From contig NZ_CP017770.1 of assembly GCF_001857945.1 (NCBI RefSeq), positions 1,736,001 to 1,800,000 of the forward strand: DNA of 64,000 bases, written 5' to 3'. Source of the stretch: Paenibacillus crassostreae. GTDB lineage: Bacteria > Bacillota > Bacilli > Paenibacillales > Paenibacillaceae. Under the pieces are notes generated by a model. It was not told the DNA's origin and ran no database searches. It was given only the letters and a program-made list of their open reading frames with translations. The position numbers and the translations under genes were made by a program. This document shows positions 1 to 8,568 of the stretch, one piece after another. Position 1 is the first letter of the stretch. The number at the start of each line of letters is the position of its first letter.

Positions 1-1388
1 GGAATACGCCTTGCTACTCCCGTTAGAATTGCCGCTTCAATAATGGCTTTTCGCACGGATGGCACGACTTGTTCATTGAATATGCTCGGGATGATATAGT
101 GCTCGTTAAGTTCGGTATCTGTTACGACGGAGGCGATGGCACGCGCAGCAGCTAACTTCATGGGCTCATTGATTTCTCTAGCTCTACAATCTAGTGCACC
201 TCGGAATAATCCAGGAAATACGAGTACATTGTTAATTTGATTCGGATAATCACTTCGTCCCGTTGCGAAGACCGCAACATGTTTAAGTGCCTCTTCAGGA
301 TTCACTTCAGGATCTGGGTTAGCTAAGGCAAATACAATAGATCGCTCGTTCATATTCTGAATGTCTGATCCACTTAATACGCCACCGCGAGAAACACCGA
401 TGAATACGTCTGCTCCATGGATGACTTCTTCTAAAGACCCTGATGCCTTCTCCACTTGTGGTTGATCGGCTAGCCATTGCCACATTGGATGAGTATACTC
501 TCCGCCACAGACAATGGCGCCTTCTTTATCTACTGGTACAAGCTTTGTGACGCCTGCATCCAACAGCATTTTACAGATAGACACCCCTGCCGCTCCAATA
601 CCATTAACAACGATTCGAACATGGTTAATCCGTTTATTGACGATCTTCAACGCATTTAATAATCCCGCGATCACAACGACGGCAGTACCATGTTGATCAT
701 CGTGGAAGATCGGAATATCCAACTCGTCAGTTAACCTTTGCTCAATTTCGAAACAACGAGGGGAGCTAATATCTTCAAGATTGATACCACCAAATATAGG
801 ACTAACAGCTTTAATGGTCCGAATAATTTCTTCGGTATCACTCGTATCTAAGCATAATGGAAATGCATCTACGCCACCTAATTGTTTGAATAGCATTGCC
901 TTTCCTTCCATGACAGGTGCTGCCGCATAGGGGCCTATATTCCCAAGTCCGAGCACCGCGGTTCCATCTGTAATAACAGCAACTGTATTTCGTTTAATGG
1001 TTAACGAATAGGCTTTTCCCGGATTCTCATGAATTGCCTTACATACTTTGGCTACACCTGGTGTGTATACCTGCGACAAATCCTCGCGATTCTTAATAGG
1101 TAATGTAGGTTCAATTTTGATTTTTCCACCAAGATGAACTAGAAAAGTACGGTCAGAGACGTTAATCAATTTGATTCCATCTAGACACTTTAACGATTCG
1201 ACCAATAAATCTTCACTATGATCGCCTGCATCTACGGTAATATCTCGTATCGACGATTCTTTACTCGAATGAATCACGTCAATCGATGTGATGTCTCCAC
1301 CTGCTTTACTCACTGCAGCGGCGACATCTCCGAAGCTCACTTGTTCATGATCCAACTCCAACCGAATGATAATACTTGTCTGAGCCAT
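1..1388 (-). CDS. NAD(P)-dependent malic enzyme with N-terminal ACT domain, 3' end cut by window edge
   Basis: Oxidative decarboxylation of malate to pyruvate in the cytoplasm. About 462 residues are visible and the C-terminus lies outside the window. Residues 1-75 form an ACT-like regulatory domain (start MAQTSIIIRLELDHEQVSFG). The catalytic part shows TDGTAVLGLGNIGP (about residue 138), GINLEDI, FHDDQHGT (about 227) and a Rossmann loop GIGAAG (about 261), all typical of bacterial malic enzymes. The ATG is preceded by GGAGGTGG. ACT domains suggest allosteric control by a small molecule, which is inference. The gene reads out of the window, so operon partners downstream are unknown. Confidence 0.93.
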   Translation of the reverse strand, partial: MAQTSIIIRLELDHEQVSFGDVAAAVSKAGGDITSIDVIHSSKESSIRDITVDAGDHSEDLLVESLKCLDGIKLINVSDRTFLVHLGGKIKIEPTLPIKNREDLSQVYTPGVAKVCKAIHENPGKAYSLTIKRNTVAVITDGTAVLGLGNIGPYAAAPVMEGKAMLFKQLGGVDAFPLCLDTSDTEEIIRTIKAVSPIFGGINLEDISSPRCFEIEQRLTDELDIPIFHDDQHGTAVVVIAGLLNALKIVNKRINHVRIVVNGIGAAGVSICKMLLDAGVTKLVPVDKEGAIVCGGEYTHPMWQWLADQPQVEKASGSLEEVIHGADVFIGVSRGGVLSGSDIQNMNERSIVFALANPDPEVNPEEALKHVAVFATGRSDYPNQINNVLVFPGLFRGALDCRAREINEPMKLAAARAIASVVTDTELNEHYIIPSIFNEQVVPSVRKAIIEAAILTGVARRI

Positions 1389-1542
1389 TCGTTAATTCCA
1401 CCTCCACCATTTCAATACAGTTATAAAACCAAACTTTACCAATTTATTTTGTACACATAATATACAGCATTTGAAAAAATTGGACAATATAATAAACAAA
1501 TTTACACTAACATAATATTAGACTCTATCTTCATGACTTTTT

Positions 1543-2019
1543 CTATTCTTCACACACTTGTTGAATATCTTGCTCTATAGATTCTGGGCTATCTGTGGGA
1601 GAGTATCTTCCTACGACATTTCCATCTCGATCAATAAGGAACTTCGTGAAGTTCCATTTAATACTTTTTAATAGAAAACCTTTACTGTTGCTGGTCAAAT
1701 AATCAAATAGCGGATGTGCCTCTTTTCCGTTCACTTTCACCATGTCGTGCATAGGGAAAGTAACACCATAACTCAGACGACATGATTGCTCAGCTTCTTC
1801 TCCGTTGCGAAGTTCTTGACCAAATTGATCCGAAGGAAATCCAAGAACAATCAGTCCTTCATCCTTATACTTTTTATGTAACATCTCCAAGCCATCAAAT
1901 TGATTTCTCAATCCACATTTAGTTGCAGTATTAACGATCAACATCGGTTTCCCTTTGTATTCATTAATTAGATATTTCGCCCCATCTGCTCTCGTAACTT
2001 CAATATCATAAATACTCAT
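1543..2019 (-). CDS. Glutathione peroxidase family thiol peroxidase (BsaA/Gpx type)
   Basis: Reduces organic hydroperoxides, probably with thioredoxin-type thiols as in other Firmicutes. The 158-residue product has the family core: NTATKCG with the peroxidatic Cys, the second motif LGFPSDQFG with the catalytic Gln, and WNFTKFLIDRDGNVVGRY near the end. An in-frame TTG lies two codons upstream, but the ATG at 2019 has the better spacing (9 nt) from AAGGAG. It sits just downstream of an OhrR/MarR-type repressor on the same strand with a 34-bp gap. The two are probably co-transcribed as a peroxide-response unit. Confidence 0.92.
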   Translation of the reverse strand: MSIYDIEVTRADGAKYLINEYKGKPMLIVNTATKCGLRNQFDGLEMLHKKYKDEGLIVLGFPSDQFGQELRNGEEAEQSCRLSYGVTFPMHDMVKVNGKEAHPLFDYLTSNSKGFLLKSIKWNFTKFLIDRDGNVVGRYSPTDSPESIEQDIQQVCEE

Positions 2020-2053
2020 CTTCAATCACTCCTTCAGTATTCATCCTATTCAA

Positions 2054-2488
2054 TCAGACTAATTGTTTCAAAAATGCATTTAAATTCTTCAAACTAATCA
2101 TGATTTCCTCGGCATTTACATCAAAATAGTTACAGCTGATGATTGTCTCAATAATGGCTGTTTCTATTGCCTGTTCTTGCACTTTGGCCTGCTCGGTTAG
2201 CGAGATAATAGAAGCTCTCTTATCCAGCTCTGACTGTTGCTTCACAATCCAACCTCGATCAATCATTCGATTAACAATCGGATTCAACGTTCCTATCCCA
2301 AGATCTAATCTAATACCGATGTCCTTAGTAAGCAAATGATCTTCTTCCCAAAGCGTGAGTAATACTAGATACTGTGTAAATGTTAAGTTAAAGGGCTCCA
2401 ACGTGCGTGCATATAACTTCGCAAAGTTTCCAGCAGCTTTGTATACTTCGAAGCATATTTGTTGATCAAGTTTTGACGTTTTAATCAT
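2054..2488 (-). CDS. ohrR: MarR-family organic-hydroperoxide sensor repressor (OhrR-like)
   Basis: Cytoplasmic winged-helix repressor, 144 residues. The N-terminal KLDQQICFEVYKAAG aligns with the OhrR segment that carries the redox-active Cys, and LTFTQYLVLLTLWEED and DLGIGTLNPIVNRMIDRG are typical of the OhrR DNA-binding domain. The ATG at 2488 has AAGGTGTG seven bases upstream. The open frame runs further upstream, but that part would overlap the operator palindromes. Two related palindromes immediately upstream suggest autoregulation, and the downstream glutathione peroxidase is a fitting target. The OhrR assignment over other MarR proteins rests on the Cys position and the gene partner. 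Confidence 0.85.
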   Translation of the reverse strand: MIKTSKLDQQICFEVYKAAGNFAKLYARTLEPFNLTFTQYLVLLTLWEEDHLLTKDIGIRLDLGIGTLNPIVNRMIDRGWIVKQQSELDKRASIISLTEQAKVQEQAIETAIIETIISCNYFDVNAEEIMISLKNLNAFLKQLV

Positions 2489-2516
2489 GTAATCACACCT
2501 TACAGCAATATTTATA

Positions 2517-2575
2517 AATATACATCGTACACGATATATATTTATCATAAACTATATCGTGTGCGATGTATATAG
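2517..2575. promoter_or_regulatory. Two OhrR-type operator palindromes
   Basis: Two near-palindromes share the pattern TAYATCG-N4-CGATRTA. The first is centred near 2529 (TACATCGTACACGATATA) and the second near 2562 (TATATCGTGTGCGATGTA), about 33 bp apart, i.e. three helical turns. They lie 30-90 bp upstream of the OhrR-like start. OhrR and MarR repressors bind such AT-rich palindromes, so autoregulation is likely. Confidence 0.7.
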
Positions 2576-2699
2576 TTTTATTCATAAGTGCCTATATCTC
2601 AATAAATAACAACGCTACCTAAGTTATGAGCGTGTTACAATAAGAGATATACGAATCAATTTCATACAATAACCTATTTAAACCTTTTGAGGAGAGCCC

Positions 2700-4958
2700 A
2701 TGGAACTCGAAACTAATCTATATACACCATTGAAACCCTCCAACCGTTCACGAATAAAATTAAAAATGAAATCAAGAATTAAGACGACATATGCCTTAGA
2801 TACAACCTTTTGGAGAATCGCTCAAAGTGGAGTTTGGGCAGTAGGCTGTTTCATGTTCGCATTAACAGCACTCAGCATGCCTACTAGCTTAGGCTCTATG
2901 CTCGATATACTCTTGATAATAACATTAGGTACACTAGGATTGTCATGCTCAGCCCATCTGATCGCACTCTTACTCGCCGTGATCGGAATTCGTATTCCAC
3001 GTCTTTTTGCAGGTGGAGTTTTATTTCATTTGATCGCTTTTTATTTCATATTCTGGGTTCCAGGTAGTGGTATCGTTGTATCCATCGTAATGGCGTTGTT
3101 CCTCACCTTGTTAGGTATAATTATAGGTTGTTGGATTGCACTGTTAGTTAGCCAACAAGTGAGGAGTCGTACCAAATGGATTGTAACAATCCTATTATCT
3201 ATCATCCTTTGTACCAGTATCATTTCTAATTCTATAGAGAGATCAGATATAATCTCAGAGTCACCAATTACAGATCCGACAGTTACAACACTCCAAGTCT
3301 CGAATCCATCTGAACTAGGTACTTACGATACTCAGTATTTCACATATGGCAGTGGCATTGATTTGCACCGCGAGGAGTATGGACCTAAGTCTGATCTGAC
3401 ATCTTCATCCGTAGACGCCTCCTTCTATATTGATGAATGGCCGCTTCTGCGCACTTTATTCTGGGGATTTAACCAAGAGGCACTTCCTCTTAACGGAAGA
3501 GTTTGGATGCCAACTGGGGAAGGTCCTTTCCCACTCGTACTGATCGTTCACGGTAATCATTTAATGGAAGATTATTCAGACGATGGGTATGGTTATCTTG
3601 GGGAATTACTTGCAAGTAGAGGGTTTGTAGCGATATCCGTCGATGAGAACTTTCTGAACTATTCCGTATGGTCGGGTATACCTGACAATGATATTAAAAT
3701 ACGATCATGGTTACTACTGAAACATATACAGCAGATGCAACTATTCTCAGAAGATCCTGAATCTCCCTTCTATCAGAGCGTGGATTTCAACAATATTGCT
3801 CTGATTGGCCATTCCCGTGGTGGACAGGCTGTGGCAATGGCTGCAGATGCGAAGCAATGGTTCCAATCTGACTCTGGACTTAAAGAAGACCTCCAGAATA
3901 AGACTTTTACTATACAAGCTGTTATCGCTCTCGCACCAACCGATTCAAAAGTCGATGGTTTGCAAGCTAAGCTTCAAAATGTAAGCTACATGGCTCTTCA
4001 AGGAGCACGTGATGGTGATCTGAATGAGTATTTCGGAGAACGTCAATACACTCGAACTAGCTTCTCTTCTGATGATGTAGGATTTAAAACCTATCTCCAT
4101 ATCCCCAACGCGAACCATTCCCAGTTCAATACTACATGGGGAGGGCTGGATACAAACTTGCCAAAAGGGTTATTCCTCAACCGCAAGCAAATGATGACGG
4201 GATCGGATCAAAGACAAATCGCTAAAGTGTATGTATCTGCCTTCTTGGAAACTGTCCTACACGATACTCAAGAATATGAACCTTTGTTTCGGGATTACCG
4301 CACAGGACTTAATTGGCTACCCAATTCTATCTATTTCAATAGATTCGAAGATGCGAAATTCACGGCGCTTGCGAGATACGATGAAGACGAGGATCGAACA
4401 ACTCTCTCATATGATGGCAAAGCTGAGGCAAGTGATGGAATACGCTGGACAGAAGAGTCTATCTCTCTTCAGAATAAGGGTGTTCTTTTAGAAACGACGG
4501 AAGATCACAGCAAAGAAACATCTTACTCGTTAAGTTGGGATGAAGAGGATGTGACTGATACATTTGCAGAAGCTGACGGGTTATCTCTATCTATCGCAGA
4601 TCAAAGTACACTTAAAGAAGAGATTCTTACATCAGGAGATATCCTCCCGATTGCCGACGTGGACATTGCATTAGAGACTAGTGATGGTGTATCCGTTACT
4701 CTTCCCTTATCTCAATTCATGAACCTTCAACCAATCATTACTCCTCAATTCACGAAGAGTGAATGGCTTGAGAAACATTTCGATAAGGGCAAATATAATC
4801 TTCCAGAGAAAGCGATCCTCCAGACGGTTGAATTACCTTTCGAAGAGATTCAGAAGGTTAATCCCAAGTTCAATCCTGCTCTTATCCATAGAATTACACT
4901 GAATTTCAGTCGTGTACCTAGTACAATCATATTAGATGATGTGGGGCTATACCGTTAA
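2700..4958 (+). CDS. Alpha/beta hydrolase fused to an N-terminal multi-pass membrane region
   Basis: A 752-residue protein. Residues about 35-185 hold four to five hydrophobic helices. An alpha/beta hydrolase domain follows: oxyanion-hole motif LIVHGNHL near residue 285 and nucleophile elbow GHSRGGQA near 370, with a candidate His in NANHSQF. The last 250 residues are beta-rich and lack a motif I recognise. The ATG has TGAGGAGAG upstream. The substrate cannot be told from sequence; esterase, lipase or peptidase-like activity on an extracytoplasmic substrate is possible. It stands alone, divergent from the OhrR gene, and ends at a hairpin shared with the convergent ABC operon. Confidence 0.85.
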   Translation: MELETNLYTPLKPSNRSRIKLKMKSRIKTTYALDTTFWRIAQSGVWAVGCFMFALTALSMPTSLGSMLDILLIITLGTLGLSCSAHLIALLLAVIGIRIPRLFAGGVLFHLIAFYFIFWVPGSGIVVSIVMALFLTLLGIIIGCWIALLVSQQVRSRTKWIVTILLSIILCTSIISNSIERSDIISESPITDPTVTTLQVSNPSELGTYDTQYFTYGSGIDLHREEYGPKSDLTSSSVDASFYIDEWPLLRTLFWGFNQEALPLNGRVWMPTGEGPFPLVLIVHGNHLMEDYSDDGYGYLGELLASRGFVAISVDENFLNYSVWSGIPDNDIKIRSWLLLKHIQQMQLFSEDPESPFYQSVDFNNIALIGHSRGGQAVAMAADAKQWFQSDSGLKEDLQNKTFTIQAVIALAPTDSKVDGLQAKLQNVSYMALQGARDGDLNEYFGERQYTRTSFSSDDVGFKTYLHIPNANHSQFNTTWGGLDTNLPKGLFLNRKQMMTGSDQRQIAKVYVSAFLETVLHDTQEYEPLFRDYRTGLNWLPNSIYFNRFEDAKFTALARYDEDEDRTTLSYDGKAEASDGIRWTEESISLQNKGVLLETTEDHSKETSYSLSWDEEDVTDTFAEADGLSLSIADQSTLKEEILTSGDILPIADVDIALETSDGVSVTLPLSQFMNLQPIITPQFTKSEWLEKHFDKGKYNLPEKAILQTVELPFEEIQKVNPKFNPALIHRITLNFSRVPSTIILDDVGLYR

Positions 4959-5007
4959 TAAAAAACCCTAGATGATATTTACAAGAATGCACATCATAAT
5001 ATAACTA

Positions 5008-5046
5008 GAGGCGTCCCCAAGTCATGAATATGGCTGGAGACGCCTC
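5008..5046. terminator. Hairpin between convergent genes
   Basis: Stem GAGGCGTC / GACGCCTC with a loop of about 23 nt, between the ends of the hydrolase gene and the convergent ABC permease gene. A T-rich stretch follows on the plus strand (TTGTTTC). Probably a bidirectional terminator, though the U-tract is weak. Confidence 0.55.
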
Positions 5047-5059
5047 TTGTTTCACGTAC

Positions 5060-5758
5060 TTATACAATATCCACTCTATCTATATTTCTAAAAGTGACGT
5101 AGGCTATGATCACACCAATCGCAGCCAACGAAAGCGGGATTGCGATAATATTACTAAGAGAGTGACCCATATTGTTAGAGTTAACTAATCCAATAATCAA
5201 TAGCGATGACACAATCGTAGTAGGGACTGATTTCTTTCGCATGCCAAAATATAAGGAGATAAGACTCATCCCCGTTGCGGCTATGGCCTGAACGACAATA
5301 TTGAGGAACTCTGAGGATCTCCAATGGCTAGCTAGATCATTTTGAACGAAATGAAAGTAATGATTAACCATGACAAAAGACCCTGCTACAAACACATTAG
5401 AAACCACGATTACAATGAATGTCATCCCAGTAATCAGCAGGATTTTAGATAGGATCACTTTCTTACGTTGGATTGGATAGGTAAATAGAAGTGAGATGGT
5501 ATTATTCTTATATTCATCAATGATTAATTTGGAATACAGAACACCTGCAAAAATAACAAATGTTACTCGAACTATCGTGCCTATGATTGATAGAGCTTCA
5601 GCTAAGTCTACAAAGGCGGGACCTTCCCCCTCCAGTTTCTCCACATAAGGCAAAAAACACATAGTTAGAACAATAATCACATTCGCAAGGATAACCCCTC
5701 TAAGGTACCATCCGAATTTATTCTTCTTCAATTCAAGCTTCATCAAATTAAACAACAT
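5060..5758 (-). CDS. ABC-2 type exporter permease
   Basis: A 232-residue integral membrane protein with about six hydrophobic helices and the internal EYKNNTISLLFTYPIQRKK, which is typical of ABC-2 permeases of the BcrB/LanFEG kind. The ATG at 5758 has GAGGGGG six bases upstream; a TTG two codons earlier is too close to it. It overlaps the ATPase gene by 11 bp, so translation is probably coupled. With the ATPase it should form an exporter or detoxification pump. The preceding two-component genes are the likely regulators. Confidence 0.85.
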   Translation of the reverse strand: MLFNLMKLELKKNKFGWYLRGVILANVIIVLTMCFLPYVEKLEGEGPAFVDLAEALSIIGTIVRVTFVIFAGVLYSKLIIDEYKNNTISLLFTYPIQRKKVILSKILLITGMTFIVIVVSNVFVAGSFVMVNHYFHFVQNDLASHWRSSEFLNIVVQAIAATGMSLISLYFGMRKKSVPTTIVSSLLIIGLVNSNNMGHSLSNIIAIPLSLAAIGVIIAYVTFRNIDRVDIV

Positions 5759-6671
5759 TCTCAACCCCCTCTATTTGTGTTAAGAAGTATTCTTCTAATG
5801 ACGCTGTCCTTTTATTAATAGATTCGATGTTAATATCATTTAGGATCAATGTTTTTGAAATGTCCGATTGAGCGATCCCTGTATCGTAAATACGAATGAT
5901 TGCGTTATCCATGACCTTAAAGTTTCTAAGTTGAAGCTTACTCTCTAGAATAAAGGCTGCCTTCTGGTAATCAGGAGTCTTGAGTTCAACATAATCTGTA
6001 CCCTGACCTCTCATCGTGTCCATGGAAATCTCTCGGATTAATCGTCCACTCTTAATAATTCCGATCGTATCCGCGATAACTTCAACCTCTCCCAATAGAT
6101 GACTTGAGATTAACAAGGTCATACCATACTCTTTACTCAACATACTGAAAATACTTCTCATATCTTTCATTCCGCTAGGATCCAACCCATTGATGGGTTC
6201 ATCCAGAATTAACAACTCCGGTCTCGTGATCATAGCTCTAGCGATACCCAACCGCTGCTTCATTCCTAGAGAGAAGTCTCGGACAGACTTTTGATCCACA
6301 TTAGTTAAATGGACTAGTTCCAACGTTTCTTTGAGAGCCTTCTTATTATAGAAACCCATATAAGCACAATGCAGTTCAAGATTCTCAAGTGCAGTCAATT
6401 TGTCATAAAAGACAGGAAATTCAATAATGCTACCGACCCGCTTAAGGTACTCAATGGACGAATATGTTAGGGGCTCTCCGAAAATTTCAATGTCACCACT
6501 AGTAGGTTTGACCAGATTAAGGAGCATCTTCATCACCGTCGTCTTCCCTGATCCATTAGGTCCGAGGAAGCCGTAAATCTCTCCTTGAAAGATATTCATA
6601 CTTACATCTGATACGACTTCTTTTCCTTGAAAAGATTTAGTTAAATGTTTCGTGCTCACGATAATACTCAT
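5748..6671 (-). CDS. ABC transporter ATPase (BcrA/LanF type)
   Basis: A 307-residue ATPase. Walker A GPNGSGKTT (residues 37-45), signature FSLGMKQRLGIARAM, Walker B LLILDEPINGLDP and H-loop SSHLLGE are all present. The C-terminal 90 residues after the nucleotide-binding domain match the length of the bacitracin/lantibiotic-resistance (BcrA) family. RBS AAGGAG lies eight bases before the ATG. It pairs with the overlapping permease. No peptide synthetase or lantibiotic gene is visible nearby, so a role in defence against external peptides is more likely than self-immunity. Confidence 0.9.
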   Translation of the reverse strand: MSIIVSTKHLTKSFQGKEVVSDVSMNIFQGEIYGFLGPNGSGKTTVMKMLLNLVKPTSGDIEIFGEPLTYSSIEYLKRVGSIIEFPVFYDKLTALENLELHCAYMGFYNKKALKETLELVHLTNVDQKSVRDFSLGMKQRLGIARAMITRPELLILDEPINGLDPSGMKDMRSIFSMLSKEYGMTLLISSHLLGEVEVIADTIGIIKSGRLIREISMDTMRGQGTDYVELKTPDYQKAAFILESKLQLRNFKVMDNAIIRIYDTGIAQSDISKTLILNDINIESINKRTASLEEYFLTQIEGVENVV

Positions 6672-6771
6672 TTATTTAGCTCCTTCAAATGTTCTTATCT
6701 AAAGAATAGAGCATAATCTTTTCTTTTTTGTTTCTTAATTCTTAAGAAATTCTTACGAATGAATAGCTCCC

Positions 6772-7707
6772 TTAATATGTCGCTCGTGGTAGTATCACCG
6801 TAAATGTTGTCTTCACGTATGGTTTGCTATGCAGACGGACTTCCCCACCCAATTGTTCCACCAATCTTTTCGTTATGGTGAGCCCGAGTCCACTTCCCTG
6901 AAAAGATCTATTCCTGGAGTCTTCGAGGGTGTACATCCTTTCAAAAACAAGATCATGGTGTTGCTCACTGATGCCCTTCCCTTGATCCCATACATCTATG
7001 TATACAAAGGCTTCGTCACTTCTTAAAGTTATGCCAATCACTTTTCCATCGGCCCCGTAGCGGATTGCATTATCTATTAAATTATTTAATATTCGATCTA
7101 ACGCTTCTTCATTAGCATAGGCGTAAATTGGTGACTCTGGTATGTCAATGGAAGGCTGGATATAGTTCGATTGAATGACATCATAGTAGGATAGAATACT
7201 ATTCTTACACACACCATTCATGTTCACACGCGTCAACGGAAAATCTTGATCATTTGACTCTAACTTCGCTAGATCAAAAAAAGTATGGATCATCTTAACG
7301 ATCTCTAATGCTTTTTGATGAAGCAATCTTAGTAATCGTTCTTGTTCTTCTGGATCTAAATTAGGATCATCTAGAATCATTTCGATCGTGCCGAGTACGA
7401 CGGTTAATGGCGTCTTTAAATCGTGGGATACGTTGGCGAGCATTCGCTTCATAACTATTTCTGTTCGCGTAAAATGTGCTGTTAACTCTTGATTAGCATC
7501 TAACAACAGATTCATCGCCGTTAATAGTTTTTGGATGCTGACATCATCTGTTACTCTCATTAGCTGCTCTGAAGACTTATTCTCCATAATAGACGTTAAT
7601 TTGTTGTAGCAATATTTCAGATCATCAGACCTTCTCTTCGCAGCTATGTACTGAAGTACAACAATCATACTTAATATAAAAATGATAGTTATCCATACAA
7701 TGGTCAT
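6772..7707 (-). CDS. Sensor histidine kinase of an ABC-exporter-linked two-component system
   Basis: A 311-residue kinase with a single N-terminal membrane helix (about residues 2-22) and no sizeable extracellular domain. H-box NVSHDLKTPL has the phospho-accepting His95; N-box NNLIDNAIRYG, G1 DQGKGIS and G2 GSGLGLTITKRL form the ATPase domain. The short input region suggests it senses at the membrane or through the ABC transporter, as intramembrane-sensing kinases of antibiotic-resistance systems do. Its RBS GGGGAG lies in the last codons of the response regulator gene. A gap of about 100 bp separates it from the ATPase gene. Confidence 0.9.
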   Translation of the reverse strand: MTIVWITIIFILSMIVVLQYIAAKRRSDDLKYCYNKLTSIMENKSSEQLMRVTDDVSIQKLLTAMNLLLDANQELTAHFTRTEIVMKRMLANVSHDLKTPLTVVLGTIEMILDDPNLDPEEQERLLRLLHQKALEIVKMIHTFFDLAKLESNDQDFPLTRVNMNGVCKNSILSYYDVIQSNYIQPSIDIPESPIYAYANEEALDRILNNLIDNAIRYGADGKVIGITLRSDEAFVYIDVWDQGKGISEQHHDLVFERMYTLEDSRNRSFQGSGLGLTITKRLVEQLGGEVRLHSKPYVKTTFTVILPRATY

Positions 7708-7708
7708 A

Positions 7709-8407
7709 CTAAAACTCCCCTAGCCTATATCCGATTCCCCACAGGGTCTTAATATATTGAGGCTCCGAAGGGTTGTCTTCGATCTTTTCTCTCAATCTTC
7801 GCATATGTACATTAATAATATTCTCGTCCCCGTAATAGGGTTCATCCCATACGGTTTGGTAGATATGTTCTTTGGTAAATACCTTTTTCGGATTAGTCAT
7901 GAATAGTTTGAGTATTTGATGTTCCTTAGAAGTTAATTTTATTTCCTGCCCTTTTTTACTACAGGTTAGATTCTCTACATCCATCATCAGTTCATGGATC
8001 TCAATGATATTTCTTCTACGATCCTCAGGGGCATTGACATGGTAATTAGCTCTTCGAAGAGCCGCGTTCACTCTAGCAGACAGTTCAATCATAGAGAATG
8101 GTTTGGCTATGTAGTCGTCTGCACCGAAGCCAAGTCCTAGCGCTTTATCTACTTCACCATCCTTCGCAGATAATATCAGAATCGGGATCAGGCTCTTCTC
8201 CCTAATCATTCTTAACAATTCCATTCCACTTAGCTTCGGAAGCATCAGGTCTAGAAGAATCAGATCGAATGACTCGAGGGTAAATATCCGTAATGCCTCT
8301 TCCCCATCCTTCGCATGGATAACAGTAAATCCTTCCTTCTCTAAGTAAGTGATAACCATCTCTCCTATGGAAAGCTCATCTTCCACGAGTAATATTGTTC
8401 CTGCCAC
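7709..8407 (-). CDS. OmpR-family response regulator
   Basis: A 232-residue regulator. Receiver domain with the acidic VEDE, phospho-accepting Asp53 in LILLDLMLP and conserved Lys102 in AKPFS; then a winged-helix DNA-binding domain ending RRLREKIEDNPSEPQYIKTLWGIGYRLG. The start is GTG with a weak AGGT upstream. It is first in the order regulator-kinase-ATPase-permease, and probably controls the transporter genes behind it in response to a cell-envelope or peptide stress. Confidence 0.92.
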   Translation of the reverse strand: MAGTILLVEDELSIGEMVITYLEKEGFTVIHAKDGEEALRIFTLESFDLILLDLMLPKLSGMELLRMIREKSLIPILILSAKDGEVDKALGLGFGADDYIAKPFSMIELSARVNAALRRANYHVNAPEDRRRNIIEIHELMMDVENLTCSKKGQEIKLTSKEHQILKLFMTNPKKVFTKEHIYQTVWDEPYYGDENIINVHMRRLREKIEDNPSEPQYIKTLWGIGYRLGEF

Positions 8408-8568
8408 TTTACCTATTCACCCACCCATCATGTTATATCCATGATTGTATCGTAATTTCAACAGTTTATCATCGTATAATTGGTAAATCCCGTATTAATT
8501 TCTCCATTTACTGTATATCATTGTAAGCTTATGATTAGACACATGTATACTTATAATGGAGGGTTATT

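Noticed and set aside
5060-8407. Lantibiotic or bacitracin biosynthetic cluster
   Set aside because: Only the two-component system and exporter are present; no precursor peptide or synthetase is nearby.
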